Of a stretch of DNA of 64,000 nt, positions 8,734 through 18,599 are shown in pieces. A program made the position numbers and the translations under genes. The notes under the pieces are model-generated. The model was not told where the DNA came from and did no database searches. It saw nothing but the letters and a program-made list of their open reading frames with translations. Within the stretch, counting starts at the first letter, position 1. Each line of letters opens with the position of its first letter. The DNA is from Bradyrhizobium sp. CCBAU 53340 (GTDB lineage Bacteria; Pseudomonadota; Alphaproteobacteria; Rhizobiales; Xanthobacteraceae): the NCBI RefSeq assembly GCF_015291645.1, contig NZ_CP030055.1, positions 3,162,001 through 3,226,000 on the forward strand, given 5' to 3'.

Positions 8734-10447
8734 CTTCTCTGCAGTCGTAACTCTCTGCCGCGCTCCTATTGCCCCCGACATAATGTGGATAATTGGGGTA
8801 ACGGCACATCGGACGGGACGCCTTCAGAGCAAAGGGCGGCGTGGCTTCCTTCACCGTCTGGATCAGCGCGTCGGCCGGTGCGATGCCGTCGGCGACCCAA
8901 TGGTCGAGTGGGTCGAGCAAGTCGACCATGGTCGGGATCGCGGTGCCATCCGGTACGGTTGCGCCGTGGCCGGTGTGGGTCGAGCCGGGCGAAAGATAGA
9001 GGCGCGCCGAGACGTCGACAGTGGCTTGACCGAGCTTGGCCACGACCGACTTGAAATAGTCGATGCCGGCGAGCGGGCTCTGCGCGAGGTCGGCTAGATT
9101 CTCTCGCATAATCAGCTTGCCGCCATGGGCGAAGAACGGCGACAGATCAGGATTCGTGGAATCGAGCAGCTTTGAGACCTCCTCGACGCGGGCACGAAAA
9201 TTTTCCGGGAGATAGCTTCGGACATCGAACTTGGCGTCCCGCGCGACCATGAAGCGAATGGCGTTCGCCCCGTAGATCCAGTGTTGCGAAGCCGTGGCCA
9301 CATCAAGTGGCTCGCTCGGTGGCGCCGTGCCGACAACCCAGCGCGCCATGGTCGATCGATCAGGGTCGGGTGTCGTCTCGTTGCCATAGAGCCATTGCGG
9401 ATAGGCGGTGATGCCGTTGGCCATCGCGAACGGGAAGGGATGCGGCGCATGCACCGCCTGGACGGAGACGATCTGCAGGTCCGACAGGCAGTTGTCGCCG
9501 GTATCCCTTCCGCCGGAGCAGCGCAATGCGGCCAGATTCACCTTGGCTTGGCAGGCGAATGAGTTGCTGACGATGCCGTCGCGCAGGCCATCGAGTTCGT
9601 CGCAAGCCTCCATCACGAACTTCGCCAGCGTCTTGGTCTTTGCTGGATTGAGCCAACCGCCCTCGAACTGCGGCAGCACGTTCGGGATGTAGGACTGGAA
9701 CAGCATAGAGAGCTGCACTACCGGCACGACGCTGACGATCCCGTCATAATCGACCGGAAAGCGCTGGGCCATAGTGAGGCCTTCGCGACCGCCCTCGGAG
9801 CCGCCAAAATAGTAGATCCTCACTGGCCGCTTGCGATAAAGTACTTCGCTTAGCACGACGGCGACATCGCGCACCTTCTTGTAGGAGGCATAAGCATAGT
9901 TGGTGAGCATCTCGTCGTTGAGAGCGAACTTGCCGATCGAGTCGCGAGGAAAGCTCGAAGCTTGATGGCCGGAATCGGTGCCGACCGTCGCATAGCCACG
10001 CGCAAGCGGCAGGAGATCGTCGGGCGCTGCATCGCGGAGGGGCGCCAGGCCGGTGATCAAGCTTCCATTGTAGCCGCCCCCGCCATATTGCAATAGCCTG
10101 CCGTTCCAGGCGGCCGGCAGATTGAGCTCGAAATTGATCAGCTGCGCCGCCGGATCAATCGGGGCAATGGTGCCCAGGACCTTGCAGAAGTCGGGCGTCT
10201 TCGCCTGCGCTGCTGCCGGCATGAAGCTTACAGACGTGACGATGGCGTCCCCGCTCGGAAGACCGATCAATGTGGCTGGAATGGTCCGATCGGCAAGTCC
10301 TATGCAGGCGCCCTGAAATGCCTCGTCGGCGACCGAGCGTCCTCCGCTCAGCAACACAATGGCCACGCCAAGCGCCAGACTTAGAGCCGCGGCCGATCGG
10401 AGCGGCCTTGCGCGAGCAGGGGGGCCGTTGTTTCTGCCTATCATCAT
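8723..10447 (-). CDS. Tannase/feruloyl esterase family hydrolase
   Basis: I place the start at the ATGATG at 10447, just after AGGAAG, giving 574 residues; the open frame extends 40 codons upstream without a credible ribosome site. A hydrophobic segment near residues 15-38 is a signal peptide, so the enzyme is exported. The nucleophile elbow is 'GGSEGG' (Ser about residue 217), and 'STHTGHG' near the C-terminus supplies a likely catalytic His. The family cleaves esters of phenolic acids. As the last gene of a sugar ABC transporter operon with a lactonase, it may release a sugar or hydroxy-acid ester that the transporter imports; that is inference. Confidence 0.85.
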   Translation of the reverse strand: MMIGRNNGPPARARPLRSAAALSLALGVAIVLLSGGRSVADEAFQGACIGLADRTIPATLIGLPSGDAIVTSVSFMPAAAQAKTPDFCKVLGTIAPIDPAAQLINFELNLPAAWNGRLLQYGGGGYNGSLITGLAPLRDAAPDDLLPLARGYATVGTDSGHQASSFPRDSIGKFALNDEMLTNYAYASYKKVRDVAVVLSEVLYRKRPVRIYYFGGSEGGREGLTMAQRFPVDYDGIVSVVPVVQLSMLFQSYIPNVLPQFEGGWLNPAKTKTLAKFVMEACDELDGLRDGIVSNSFACQAKVNLAALRCSGGRDTGDNCLSDLQIVSVQAVHAPHPFPFAMANGITAYPQWLYGNETTPDPDRSTMARWVVGTAPPSEPLDVATASQHWIYGANAIRFMVARDAKFDVRSYLPENFRARVEEVSKLLDSTNPDLSPFFAHGGKLIMRENLADLAQSPLAGIDYFKSVVAKLGQATVDVSARLYLSPGSTHTGHGATVPDGTAIPTMVDLLDPLDHWVADGIAPADALIQTVKEATPPFALKASRPMCRYPNYPHYVGGNRSAAESYDCREAAP

Positions 10448-10701
10448 TTCACTTCCTAGCGGAGTTTCTGTTGCGCAGAGCCGGACGCACTCGAAAATTC
10501 TCTTGCGAAGATGCCAACATGTCAAATGTCTGAGATGGCTCAGGATCGTGTCTGTCGAACCGTTCAAAGCGTGGCAGTAAAGGCGAATTGAATTTTTGAG
10601 GCGGCTGCGGCGAACAGTACTCTGTGGGATTGCACCTGATGTCGTCGATCCACGAAAGCCGCGGGCGTGTTCGCAGGTCGCTGCGACGCGGGAGCCCTCC
10701 C

Positions 10702-11592
10702 TTAGGCGAACTTTGGCAGATGCAGTGGCAGCCCATCACAGGCCATGTCAATCTCCTCGACCTGGCCCTTGCCGACCTCAGTGACGCGTAGCTTCCTGCC
10801 TTCGAGCGCAAAGGCACAATTGGTCGGTTGGGGTCCGTCCAGGACCAGACGATCGGCGACCTCACCCCGCCGGTCTAGCACCGTAACGTTCTTCTGGTTG
10901 TAGACCGTGCAATAGAGCCGGCCGTCCGTTCCGAAGGCCATCCCGTCCGGTCCTTTGAAGTCCGAATTGGCATCCAGCTGCAGCACGTTGCCGAAGACGA
11001 CGCGCTTCGGCACTGCCTCGCCAAGCACGTCATACCGATAGATCTCGCCGGTGAAGGATGCGTTGGCGTAGAGGTGGTTGTCGGGACCGAAGGCAATGCC
11101 GTTGGTGAAGCGGATCTTGCGATCGAGCACGCGGAGCACCTTCATGGCTGTGGGATCGATCTCATACACACGGCCGTCCCAGTCGAGATCCATATACCCG
11201 TCGACGAAGGCCTGGCCGTTGATGAAATCCTCGGCGGCCATTCCGGAGTCGGTCATGTACAGTAGTCCGTTCGGGCCGAAGCAGAGGTCGTTCGGAAACA
11301 GAAAGCGCTCCGCGCCTTCCCCTTGCATGCGCCGGATCTCGTTTCCGCTTTCATCGATGCAGATCAGCGCCCGGAGGCCGGCTTCCGCTATCCAGATGCG
11401 GCTGTGGCCGTCGGTCGTCAGTCCATTCGGACGGCCACCCGTCGTTCGGATCACGCGACGATTGCCCCGAGGATCGAGCCGCGTGACGCAAAGGGTCGAC
11501 GCGGACATCTCGGTGACATACATCGAGCCGTCGGGCAGGCACACCGGCCCCTCCGGCGCGCCGATTCCGGTTGCAAACAGTCTCGACGCCAT
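10702..11592 (-). CDS. SMP-30/gluconolactonase family protein
   Basis: The 296-residue protein has the SMP-30 beta-propeller pattern: 'GAPEGPVCLPDGSMYVTEM' at the start, with the metal-binding Glu in 'PEGP', then repeats such as 'RPNGLTTDGHSRIWIAE', 'NDLCFGPNGLLYMTD' and 'TNGIAFGPDNHLYAN'. These contribute the Asn and Asp ligands expected of a divalent-metal lactonase. It has no signal peptide and is probably cytoplasmic. It lies 31 bases after the ABC ATPase gene in the same operon, fitting hydrolysis of a sugar-acid lactone formed after import. Confidence 0.88.
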   Translation of the reverse strand: MASRLFATGIGAPEGPVCLPDGSMYVTEMSASTLCVTRLDPRGNRRVIRTTGGRPNGLTTDGHSRIWIAEAGLRALICIDESGNEIRRMQGEGAERFLFPNDLCFGPNGLLYMTDSGMAAEDFINGQAFVDGYMDLDWDGRVYEIDPTAMKVLRVLDRKIRFTNGIAFGPDNHLYANASFTGEIYRYDVLGEAVPKRVVFGNVLQLDANSDFKGPDGMAFGTDGRLYCTVYNQKNVTVLDRRGEVADRLVLDGPQPTNCAFALEGRKLRVTEVGKGQVEEIDMACDGLPLHLPKFA

Positions 11593-11623
11593 TCATCCCT
11601 CCCGTTTTCGAATGCTGCACTCG

Positions 11624-12724
11624 TTATGCGATGACCAAATCGCTGGTCGGATCAATCAGCACCACGCGATTGAGGTCGATGGCGAGATCGATTCGCTCGC
11701 CATGGCTGCTGACGTCATGGGCCTGCAGCTCGGCAACCGCATCGACGCCGCCGATCTTGATGGTGGTGAAGGTGCGTGTCCCGGTCGGTTGAATGAGATC
11801 GGCAGTGGCCGAATAGTAGACTACGCCGTCGCGCAGCGTCCCGCCGGCCCGACTGAAATGTTGGGGCCGAATGCCGACGAGAATCTCTCGCTCATCCATA
11901 TTGGCCAGCGGCCTCGTCTTCGCGCTCGGAAGCGTCAGTTCACCGCCGGACTGAAACACCACTGCTACCACCGGACCGTTCGTCCTAAGGGTCGCCGGGA
12001 TGAGGTTGATCGACGGAGAGCCGAGAAAGCCTGCCACGAACCCCGTACGCGGCTGCTCGAACAGTTCCAGCGGAGCGCCCTGCTGCTCGATTTTTCCGTC
12101 ACGCAGCAGCACGATCCGGTCGGCCAGCGTCATCGCCTCGACCTGGTCATGGGTGACGTAGATCATGGTCGTCGTGATCTCGTGATGCAGGCGCTTGATC
12201 TCGGTGCGCATCTCGTCACGCAACTGAGCGTCGAGATTCGAGAGCGGTTCGTCGAACAGGAACAGGTCGGCCTTGCGGACGATGGCGCGGCCGATGGCGA
12301 CGCGCTGACGCTGTCCTCCGGACAGCTGCCTCGGATAGCGCTGCAGGAAATTGCCGATGCCGAGCATCTCCGCGGCTTCACTGACCCGCTTCCTGATCTC
12401 GATCTCGGGAGTCTTGCGGGCGCGCAGACCGAAAGCGATGTTCTCGCTGACGGTCAGATAGGGGTAGAGCGCATAGTTCTGAAACACCATCGCGATGTTG
12501 CGCTCGCGCGGGCGCAGATCGTTGACCACCGCGCCCCCGATGGTGATCGCCCCACCATCCGGATCCTCGAGGCCGGCGATCGTTCGCAACAGCGTGCTCT
12601 TGCCACAGCCGGACGGCCCCACCAGCACAGCGAATTCGCCATCGGCGATGGTGAGATCCACCCCCCGGACCGCATGCACGTTGCCGTAATATTTGTGTAC
12701 TCCGGACAGCTTGACGTCAGCCAC
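11624..12724 (-). CDS. Carbohydrate ABC transporter ATP-binding protein (UgpC/MsmK type)
   Basis: I chose GTG 12724 because AGGGAGAG lies directly before it; the open frame extends to 12751 inside the permease gene. The 366 residues contain Walker A 'GPSGCGKST', signature 'LSGGQRQR', Walker B 'LFLFDEP' and the H-loop '[10 protein letters not shown]'. These are followed by the C-terminal TOBE/OB regulatory domain typical of MalK/UgpC proteins. It energises the two permeases encoded just upstream. All catalytic motifs look intact. Confidence 0.93.
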   Translation of the reverse strand: MADVKLSGVHKYYGNVHAVRGVDLTIADGEFAVLVGPSGCGKSTLLRTIAGLEDPDGGAITIGGAVVNDLRPRERNIAMVFQNYALYPYLTVSENIAFGLRARKTPEIEIRKRVSEAAEMLGIGNFLQRYPRQLSGGQRQRVAIGRAIVRKADLFLFDEPLSNLDAQLRDEMRTEIKRLHHEITTTMIYVTHDQVEAMTLADRIVLLRDGKIEQQGAPLELFEQPRTGFVAGFLGSPSINLIPATLRTNGPVVAVVFQSGGELTLPSAKTRPLANMDEREILVGIRPQHFSRAGGTLRDGVVYYSATADLIQPTGTRTFTTIKIGGVDAVAELQAHDVSSHGERIDLAIDLNRVVLIDPTSDLVIA

Positions 12725-12734
12725 TCCGCTCTCC

Positions 12735-13574
12735 CTAACCCTTGACTGCACCCAGCGATATGCCGCGCACGAGATAGCGCTGCATCACCGAGACCGCGAT
12801 AAAGATCGGCAACGTCCCCAGGACTGACATCGCCGCAATTTTGGCCCAGAAATTCGATTGGCCGCCGAAATAGTGCGTCAGCATGACCGGAAACGTGATG
12901 ACCTCGGTGCGCGTGAGCACGAGCGCGAACAGAAAGTCGTTCCAGGCGAACACGAAGGTGAAGACCGACGTCGCCATGAGGCCGGGGCGAACCATCGGGA
13001 AAACGACCTTCCAGATCACCTCCCATCGATTGAGGCCATCGACCAGCGCGCTTTCCTCGAGCTCCAGGGGAACGTCGACGATGTAGCCGCGCATCATCCA
13101 GATCACGTAGGGAAGATTGAATGCGGTGTAGAGCAGGATCAGCCCGAAATAGCCGTCGACGAGGCCGAAATACACGTAGATCAGGAAGATCGGGAAGACG
13201 ACCGCGATCGGCGGGATCATGCGCTGGGAGATGATCCACATCGCGAGGTTCTCGCCGCCGGTGCCGAATCGGGCGAGGCTGTAGGCGCAGAGCGTCCCGA
13301 GAACGATTGCGATGCCGGAGCTGACGCCGGCGACGATCAGGCTGTTCAGAATCGCCAGGACGTCGCCATCTCTGAACAGGACGTAATAGTTCGAGAACTG
13401 GATCTCTCCGGGAATCCACAAGGGCGGGACGTGATAGATTTCGTCCGGTGTCTTGAATGAAATCATGAACAACCAATAGACCGGAAACAGGAACAGCAGG
13501 GTCACGATGCCGGCGCCGAGATAGCGGACGGCGAGAATGCGGGCTTTTCTGGCCGGAAACCTGCCGGTCCTCAT
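12735..13574 (-). CDS. Carbohydrate ABC transporter permease (MalG type)
   Basis: The 279-residue protein has about six membrane helices and the MalG/UgpE-type EAA loop ('[20 protein letters not shown]'), which docks on the ATPase. The N-terminus '[22 protein letters not shown]' is the usual first helix. Its ATG overlaps the stop of the MalF-type gene (ATGA), so the two permeases are coupled. It belongs to a complete CUT1-type sugar importer with the genes on both sides. Confidence 0.93.
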   Translation of the reverse strand: MRTGRFPARKARILAVRYLGAGIVTLLFLFPVYWLFMISFKTPDEIYHVPPLWIPGEIQFSNYYVLFRDGDVLAILNSLIVAGVSSGIAIVLGTLCAYSLARFGTGGENLAMWIISQRMIPPIAVVFPIFLIYVYFGLVDGYFGLILLYTAFNLPYVIWMMRGYIVDVPLELEESALVDGLNRWEVIWKVVFPMVRPGLMATSVFTFVFAWNDFLFALVLTRTEVITFPVMLTHYFGGQSNFWAKIAAMSVLGTLPIFIAVSVMQRYLVRGISLGAVKG

Positions 13575-14491
13575 CGCGCAAGCTCCATGCGCTTGAGGAC
13601 CAGGGTCGTGATCAGCGTCAGCAGCGCAATCACCAGGAAGGAAATCGCGGCTGTGTAGCTGGTCTCGAATTGCGAGAAGCCCTGGACATAGGTGTAGAGC
13701 GAAATGGTCTCGGTCGTCGAGCCCGGCCCGCCTTCGGTAAGGGCCCAGATGATGTCGAAGATGCGGACAAGATCGAGGCCGCGGATCAGGCAGGCGACGG
13801 CGATCACGGGCGCGATCGCCGGTAGAACGATTGCGCGAAGCACGCGCAGGTACGACGCCCCATCGATTTCCGCGGCCTCGAGCTGCGACTGGTCAACATT
13901 CGACAGCGCAGCAAGCAGCAGCAGGAACATGAATGGCGACCACTGCCAGACCTCGCAGATGATGATCGCCGGATATACGTAGGCAGGATTGACGGTCCAA
14001 AGGATCCGCACCGGCTCACCAGCGAAGAAACTCAGAATCTGGCCAATCGGACCGAAGCGGACGTCGAACATCAGGCGCCAGGTGGCGCCCGCAACGATTG
14101 GAGAAATGACGGTCGGCAACACCAGCAGTGCGACGAAGATCTGTCGACCCGGCATGCGATCGATGAAGAGCTGCGCCATCAAGAAGCCGACCAGCAGCTC
14201 CAGGGGCAGGGAGATCGCGGTGATGATGGCGGTGTGACCGAGCGAGGCCCAGAGGCGGGTATCCCTGAACAGCTCCGCATAGTTCAAGAGGCCGGCGAAA
14301 GAGGTGTCACTCTCGGTCATCGTGATGCGCTGGAAGCTCACGACGAGCGAGTAGATCAGGGGAAACAAGCCGACCAGCAGGAGGATCAGAATGGCCGGCG
14401 CGACGATGAGATAGGGCAGGCGATCCTCGAGCATGCGCCCGAAGCGGCTGGGGCGGTGCTCGGCAGCGTTGAGGTTCACAGAAGCTGTCAT
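13571..14491 (-). CDS. Carbohydrate ABC transporter permease (MalF type)
   Basis: This 306-residue membrane protein begins with a short cytoplasmic tail and the helix 'LPYLIVAPAILILLLVGLFPLIYSL', a hallmark of CUT1 first permeases. The EAA loop is 'QLEAAEIDGASYLRVLRAI'. It pairs with the MalG-type permease that overlaps its end and follows the binding-protein gene by about 60 bases. Probable substrates are sugars or polyols; sequence does not say which. Confidence 0.93.
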   Translation of the reverse strand: MTASVNLNAAEHRPSRFGRMLEDRLPYLIVAPAILILLLVGLFPLIYSLVVSFQRITMTESDTSFAGLLNYAELFRDTRLWASLGHTAIITAISLPLELLVGFLMAQLFIDRMPGRQIFVALLVLPTVISPIVAGATWRLMFDVRFGPIGQILSFFAGEPVRILWTVNPAYVYPAIIICEVWQWSPFMFLLLLAALSNVDQSQLEAAEIDGASYLRVLRAIVLPAIAPVIAVACLIRGLDLVRIFDIIWALTEGGPGSTTETISLYTYVQGFSQFETSYTAAISFLVIALLTLITTLVLKRMELAR

Positions 14492-14551
14492 TATCAGTCC
14501 GGAAACGGCACCGCACGGGAGGGCGATGCCTCCCGTGCGATATCCAATAAG

Positions 14552-15988
14552 CTATTGCGGATAGGCGCCGGGCTTCGCGGCCCAGACCTTGTAGACGGCT
14601 TTCTGGTTCTCGATGCCGACTTTCTCGGTGATCGCGTCGAATTGCTGCGCCATGCGGTCGAGAATGGCCTTGGGATCTTCGCCGGCCCAGAGGCTCGAGA
14701 TCGCCTTGGTCATCGCCTCATCGTACTTGTCCTGTTGCAGCAGCGAGAGATCGAGCAGGCCCTTTTCGCCCGACGTCTTGATCGTATCGAGATAGGCTGG
14801 AGCGTCAGGCCAGAGCGCGCGGTATTTCTCGCTCGCGTAGTGCGAGAAGCGGAACGGATCGCGCAGCGTATAGGGGAGCTGGACGCGCTCCAGGCTGGTC
14901 TTCTTGCTGTTCAGCCACTGGATGAAGAGATACGCGGCCTCCTTGTTCTTGCTGGTGGCCGACACCGACAAGTCGAAGCCGACGCCGAGCTCCGGGCGAC
15001 CGAGAGGCGTGAGTGCGTAGCCGACCTTGCCGGCGACTTGGGATTTCGGCACCCACTTCAACGCCTCTTCGCCTGAGCCGTAGCCCGCGGCCCAGCGGCC
15101 GTAGGGCGGCCAGGAGATCGTCATCGCGGTTGTGCCCTGAAGGAACGCAGCTAGGTTGTCGACGAAATTCCACTGCTCGACGCCAGGCGGCATGAACTTG
15201 TTCTCCGCCAGCATCTGCTTGAACACCTTAAGGCCGACGTCGCTGTTCACCGACGCTTTCATGGTGTCTGCGTTGAAGAACTTGCCTCCCTCCATACGGA
15301 AGCGCTCCTGGAACATGTATTGCGGATAGGGCGCCGTGCGGAAGAAGCCGGCGCCGTAGACCTTGGGCGCCATCTTGTCGGTGATGAATTGGCCGATCTC
15401 GTCGAACTGCTTCCAGTCCTTTGGCGGAGCGAGCTCGTAACCGAACTTGGCCTTGAAATCGTCCTTCATCTTCGGATCCTCGAAGATGTCCTTCCGGTAA
15501 TAGAGCAACATCACGTCGCCATCGTCCGGGAAGCCGTAGATCTTCCCGTCGTACTGCATCTGGTTGTCGCGATAGGCGGCGGCGATGTCCTGCAACTCGT
15601 CACGATAGCCGAACTTGTCGACATATTTGTCGAGCGGCTCGAGCGCGCCGGCACGTGCTAGATCAGGCATCCAGGACGGAATGACGTTCAGCGCGTCATA
15701 GGCTCCGGCGCCCGATTTGAAATCCTGCACGATCTTGGTGAACATCTGGTCGGTCGGCACCTCGACCACTTTCACCTTGATGCCGGTGAGCTTCTCCCAT
15801 TGCGGGCCGGAATAGTTCAGCGGGTCGAGCGACTGCAGACCGGCCTCCCAAACGATGCTGATCGTTGTACCCGCGTACTTCTTCGCGGCTTCCACCGCTG
15901 TGTCGGCGGCATCCTTGTCGGCGGCCGGGGCTGAACTTGCAGCCAGCGCTAGCACTGCGGCCGCGGCGAGAAACGTCCTGAACTTCAT
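14552..15988 (-). CDS. Sugar ABC transporter substrate-binding protein
   Basis: The start at 15988 follows GGAGGAGGAAGGG and begins a clean signal peptide ('MKFRTFLAAAAVLALAASSAPA'); the open frame runs 21 codons further up without reason. The mature protein (total 478 residues) is a type-I extracellular solute-binding protein with 'GIKVKVVEVPTDQMFTKI' and 'LYGFPDD'-like elements ('KIYGFPDDGDVMLLYYRKD'). It is the first gene of the operon and should be the most highly expressed. No dedicated regulator lies beside it. Confidence 0.9.
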   Translation of the reverse strand: MKFRTFLAAAAVLALAASSAPAADKDAADTAVEAAKKYAGTTISIVWEAGLQSLDPLNYSGPQWEKLTGIKVKVVEVPTDQMFTKIVQDFKSGAGAYDALNVIPSWMPDLARAGALEPLDKYVDKFGYRDELQDIAAAYRDNQMQYDGKIYGFPDDGDVMLLYYRKDIFEDPKMKDDFKAKFGYELAPPKDWKQFDEIGQFITDKMAPKVYGAGFFRTAPYPQYMFQERFRMEGGKFFNADTMKASVNSDVGLKVFKQMLAENKFMPPGVEQWNFVDNLAAFLQGTTAMTISWPPYGRWAAGYGSGEEALKWVPKSQVAGKVGYALTPLGRPELGVGFDLSVSATSKNKEAAYLFIQWLNSKKTSLERVQLPYTLRDPFRFSHYASEKYRALWPDAPAYLDTIKTSGEKGLLDLSLLQQDKYDEAMTKAISSLWAGEDPKAILDRMAQQFDAITEKVGIENQKAVYKVWAAKPGAYPQ

Positions 15989-17161
15989 CCCTTCCTCCTC
16001 CTCTCTTGGACGTCCGGAGAACGGCAGTGCCGGCTTCGGAGCGCTTCTCACGTGATCCCTGCCCGGTTAGCCAGCCGCCGGCGTGAAGACGCTGTCGGCG
16101 GCGACCTGCCGAGAGAAACAAATTCATCTATGTCGAGGATTTGCAGCGCAGGCGCATCGCTGGTCCGGGCTTGTCGCCCGCAACCTGAATGGACGCCAGT
16201 TGGCGTTGTAGAAGCACGCATCCTCCCCGGAACGCTCGACAGCGTTGACTTTGGGGCTAGTCTGCGTCGAGGCGGAACTCGCCGACAAATGAGAACTTTG
16301 CAAGCATCGGTGAACCGCAGTCACCTATCTGCTGGGGTCTCTCAGAAGCAAAGCGAGCCGATCATGCGCTTGCTAGATCGGGCAGGAGAACAGGCTTACA
16401 GGACGGTGCAGACGCAATGCTCGCGCAAGCTCGCGCCGGTGCAATCGTGGCGGAACAGGCCGCGCCTCAGAACAGTGGTCGCGGGCGCGGTGCCCATAAC
16501 GCCGAAACTTGCGCCCGCCGCATTCTCGGAGATCATCAGCCGCACGCAATGGTTGCCGACAACGGCGGCGTGCCGACCTCTCCTTGTGTACGCAACCAAG
16601 GGCCAACGCAACTATAGTTGACGAGCGTTCGCCCGCCGGTGCTTGACGCCGTGGCCCACCAGTCTTCACGAGTTAGCGTGCGTCTCAGGATCAGAGGCAG
16701 GAGGCCGCCGACACGAAGGATCTCGCATTCGAGGCTCGTCTCGATTGCGGCGATCGCCTGGAAGCTGTTGATCTCGGTTTCGCCGCGACGGATGCGTACG
16801 CTCACATCTCCACGAGGGCGGATCGCTTCTATCGGAGCATCGATCTCGAACAGTCCGTCGACATGTCGACGGGTCGAGATCTCCGCCGTCTGCCGTATCT
16901 GCATAATGAGTGCACTCAGGGGATCGACGACGCATGGACCGACGAACAAGGTCAGAGCCGCTCGCGAGCTTCATCAAGCAAACGTTTTCCGCTTTGGAAG
17001 CCGAACTCTAGGGCGCGGGTTCGTCGACATGCTTACCCCCAGTCTGGTGATCGCTAACGCGTGAGGCGCTTCAGCGCATTGAATTCAGGGCGCGGCAACT
17101 TTCTCGTCAGGCGAGGAGCGATGATGTATGATCAAGGTCTGATCGGAGTGCTCTGGATCGA
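15989..17161. other. Gene-poor interval with relic DNA
   Basis: The first part should hold the promoter of the sugar ABC operon. Several open frames occur on both strands but none shows a coherent protein family, apart from the aconitase-like remnant at 16674-16859. No tRNA, insertion sequence or tandem repeat was seen. It looks like eroding DNA between two unrelated operons. Confidence 0.45.
16674..16859 (-). pseudogene. Aconitate hydratase C-terminal relic
   Basis: Within a minus-strand frame, about 62 residues resemble the extreme C-terminus of AcnA-type aconitases: 'DGLFEIDAPIEAIRPRGDVS', 'VRIRRGETEINSF', then an 'AIETSLECEILRVGGLLP' region and 'LILRR'. The family ends with the pattern 'RIDTxxExxYxRHGGILxxVLR'. 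Sequence on both sides is unrelated and there is no start or body of the enzyme, so this is a fragment left by deletion. The [4Fe-4S] ligands of aconitase lie far upstream and are absent. The recognition is by eye from a short segment. Confidence 0.5.
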
Positions 17162-18487
17162 ATGGGCCTGAGGATGAGGCAGCTGTTATTGATGCTCACC
17201 TGCTGCTTGGCGGCGGCTGAGCTGGCCGGCGCGTCGGCTCAAAATTCCGTGAATTCCACGTCGTCCGTCGTTCAAGCCACTGACCCCCTTGCGGGTAGTG
17301 CCTTGTACGATGATGTGAAGCAGTATGAACGGTTCGGTCTCCATCGGTTCGGTACGGTCGGCGCCAACGCCGCGCTAGATTGGATCGCTGAACGACTTCA
17401 GGCCACGGGCCTTGCGGTCGAAGCCCAGCGGTTTTCCATAGAGCGGCAATACGTCCTTGATTCCGCAACCATGACGGTGGGGGAAAAGACGGCTTCGATC
17501 GTGCCGCAATGGTGGATACCGGAAGACAAATCCAGCTTCACACTCACCGCACCGATAGCCCGAGGCGGAAACGTCGCCGGAAAATTTGTGAGACTTAAGA
17601 TTCCATATGACGGAGGTGCCTATCTTAATGAAAAGCATCGCGCCGCGATTGCCGCCGCGTCGCGCAGTGGGCCCGCGGCAATCCTGCTGACGATCGATCA
17701 TCCCAGTGGAGAAATCTTTACTTACAATGTCGCCCAGTCCGACGCCCCCTGGGGCGTACCGGTGCTCTTGGTTGCGCCAAAAGACGAGCCCCTGCTCGAA
17801 GAGGCACGGCGGACCGATAGCCCCGTCACCGTGGCTGTGAAGGGGCGCTATGAAAGGAATGTTGCCGGTCAGAACGTGATCGGACGGCTTGATCGCGGCA
17901 AGGACACGACCATCATCGTGTCCACCCCGGTAACCAGCTGGTTCACCAGCACTTGCGAGCGAGGGCCCGGCATTGCCGCGTTTCTCGCAACTGCGGCTCT
18001 CGCGGCCAGATCACTCCCCGATGCCAACTTCATCTTCGTCGCCACCTCAGGTCACGAGATTGGACACGGCGGAATGGAGCTTTTCCTTCGCAACAAGGCG
18101 CCACGGCCCGATGCTAAGATCTTGTGGTTGCATTATGGTGCGTCACTGGCCTGCTATCAGCGGGTAAGGAATGGCGATGAGTGGAAAATCTTGCCCGAAG
18201 TCGACGCTCAGCTCCGATTTTTCGGTGTGAGCGAGGCGCTGGCAGCGTCCGCGCGGAATCACCTGCAGCAAGAGCATGCCACATGGCTCGTTGGCGATCG
18301 TGCAGCGGCAGGTGAGTTGCGAGATGTCAAAGGCGCCGGATATACAAATTTCCTGGGCATGTTTGGTCTGCATCCTCTGTTTCACACCCTTCAGGACAGT
18401 GCAGAGATGACGGGGCCAGCCGTTCTGGACCCGGTCATGCCGGGGGTCGCGGCGGTGCTGCAGGACTTTATCGCCAAGCAAAGGTGA
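17162..18487 (+). CDS. M28-like secreted protein, peptidase residues degenerate
   Basis: The 441-residue protein begins with a signal peptide ending near residue 26. A PA-like insert ('AAILLTIDHPSGE') and an M28 aminopeptidase-like fold follow ('NVIGRLDRGKDTTIIVSTP', 'FIFVATSGHEIGHGGMELFL'). In active M28 enzymes the strand after 'VIG...' carries an H-x-D metal pair, a second Asp follows, and a Glu-Glu pair holds the general base. Here these read 'TSWF', 'CERGPG' and 'HE', so the zinc site seems lost. It may be a binding protein or use a changed mechanism. ATG 17174 is an alternative start. It stands alone, converging on the ligase operon. Confidence 0.7.
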   Translation: MGLRMRQLLLMLTCCLAAAELAGASAQNSVNSTSSVVQATDPLAGSALYDDVKQYERFGLHRFGTVGANAALDWIAERLQATGLAVEAQRFSIERQYVLDSATMTVGEKTASIVPQWWIPEDKSSFTLTAPIARGGNVAGKFVRLKIPYDGGAYLNEKHRAAIAAASRSGPAAILLTIDHPSGEIFTYNVAQSDAPWGVPVLLVAPKDEPLLEEARRTDSPVTVAVKGRYERNVAGQNVIGRLDRGKDTTIIVSTPVTSWFTSTCERGPGIAAFLATAALAARSLPDANFIFVATSGHEIGHGGMELFLRNKAPRPDAKILWLHYGASLACYQRVRNGDEWKILPEVDAQLRFFGVSEALAASARNHLQQEHATWLVGDRAAAGELRDVKGAGYTNFLGMFGLHPLFHTLQDSAEMTGPAVLDPVMPGVAAVLQDFIAKQR

Positions 18488-18599
18488 GGGTTACGACCGC
18501 CATCGTGACGTCCTCACGCCCTCTGCCGCGCACAAGACGCCGCTGCGGTGGCGACCAAGATCGAGGTCGGTGAATTCGCTCGGGTGTCACAGTCGGGCT

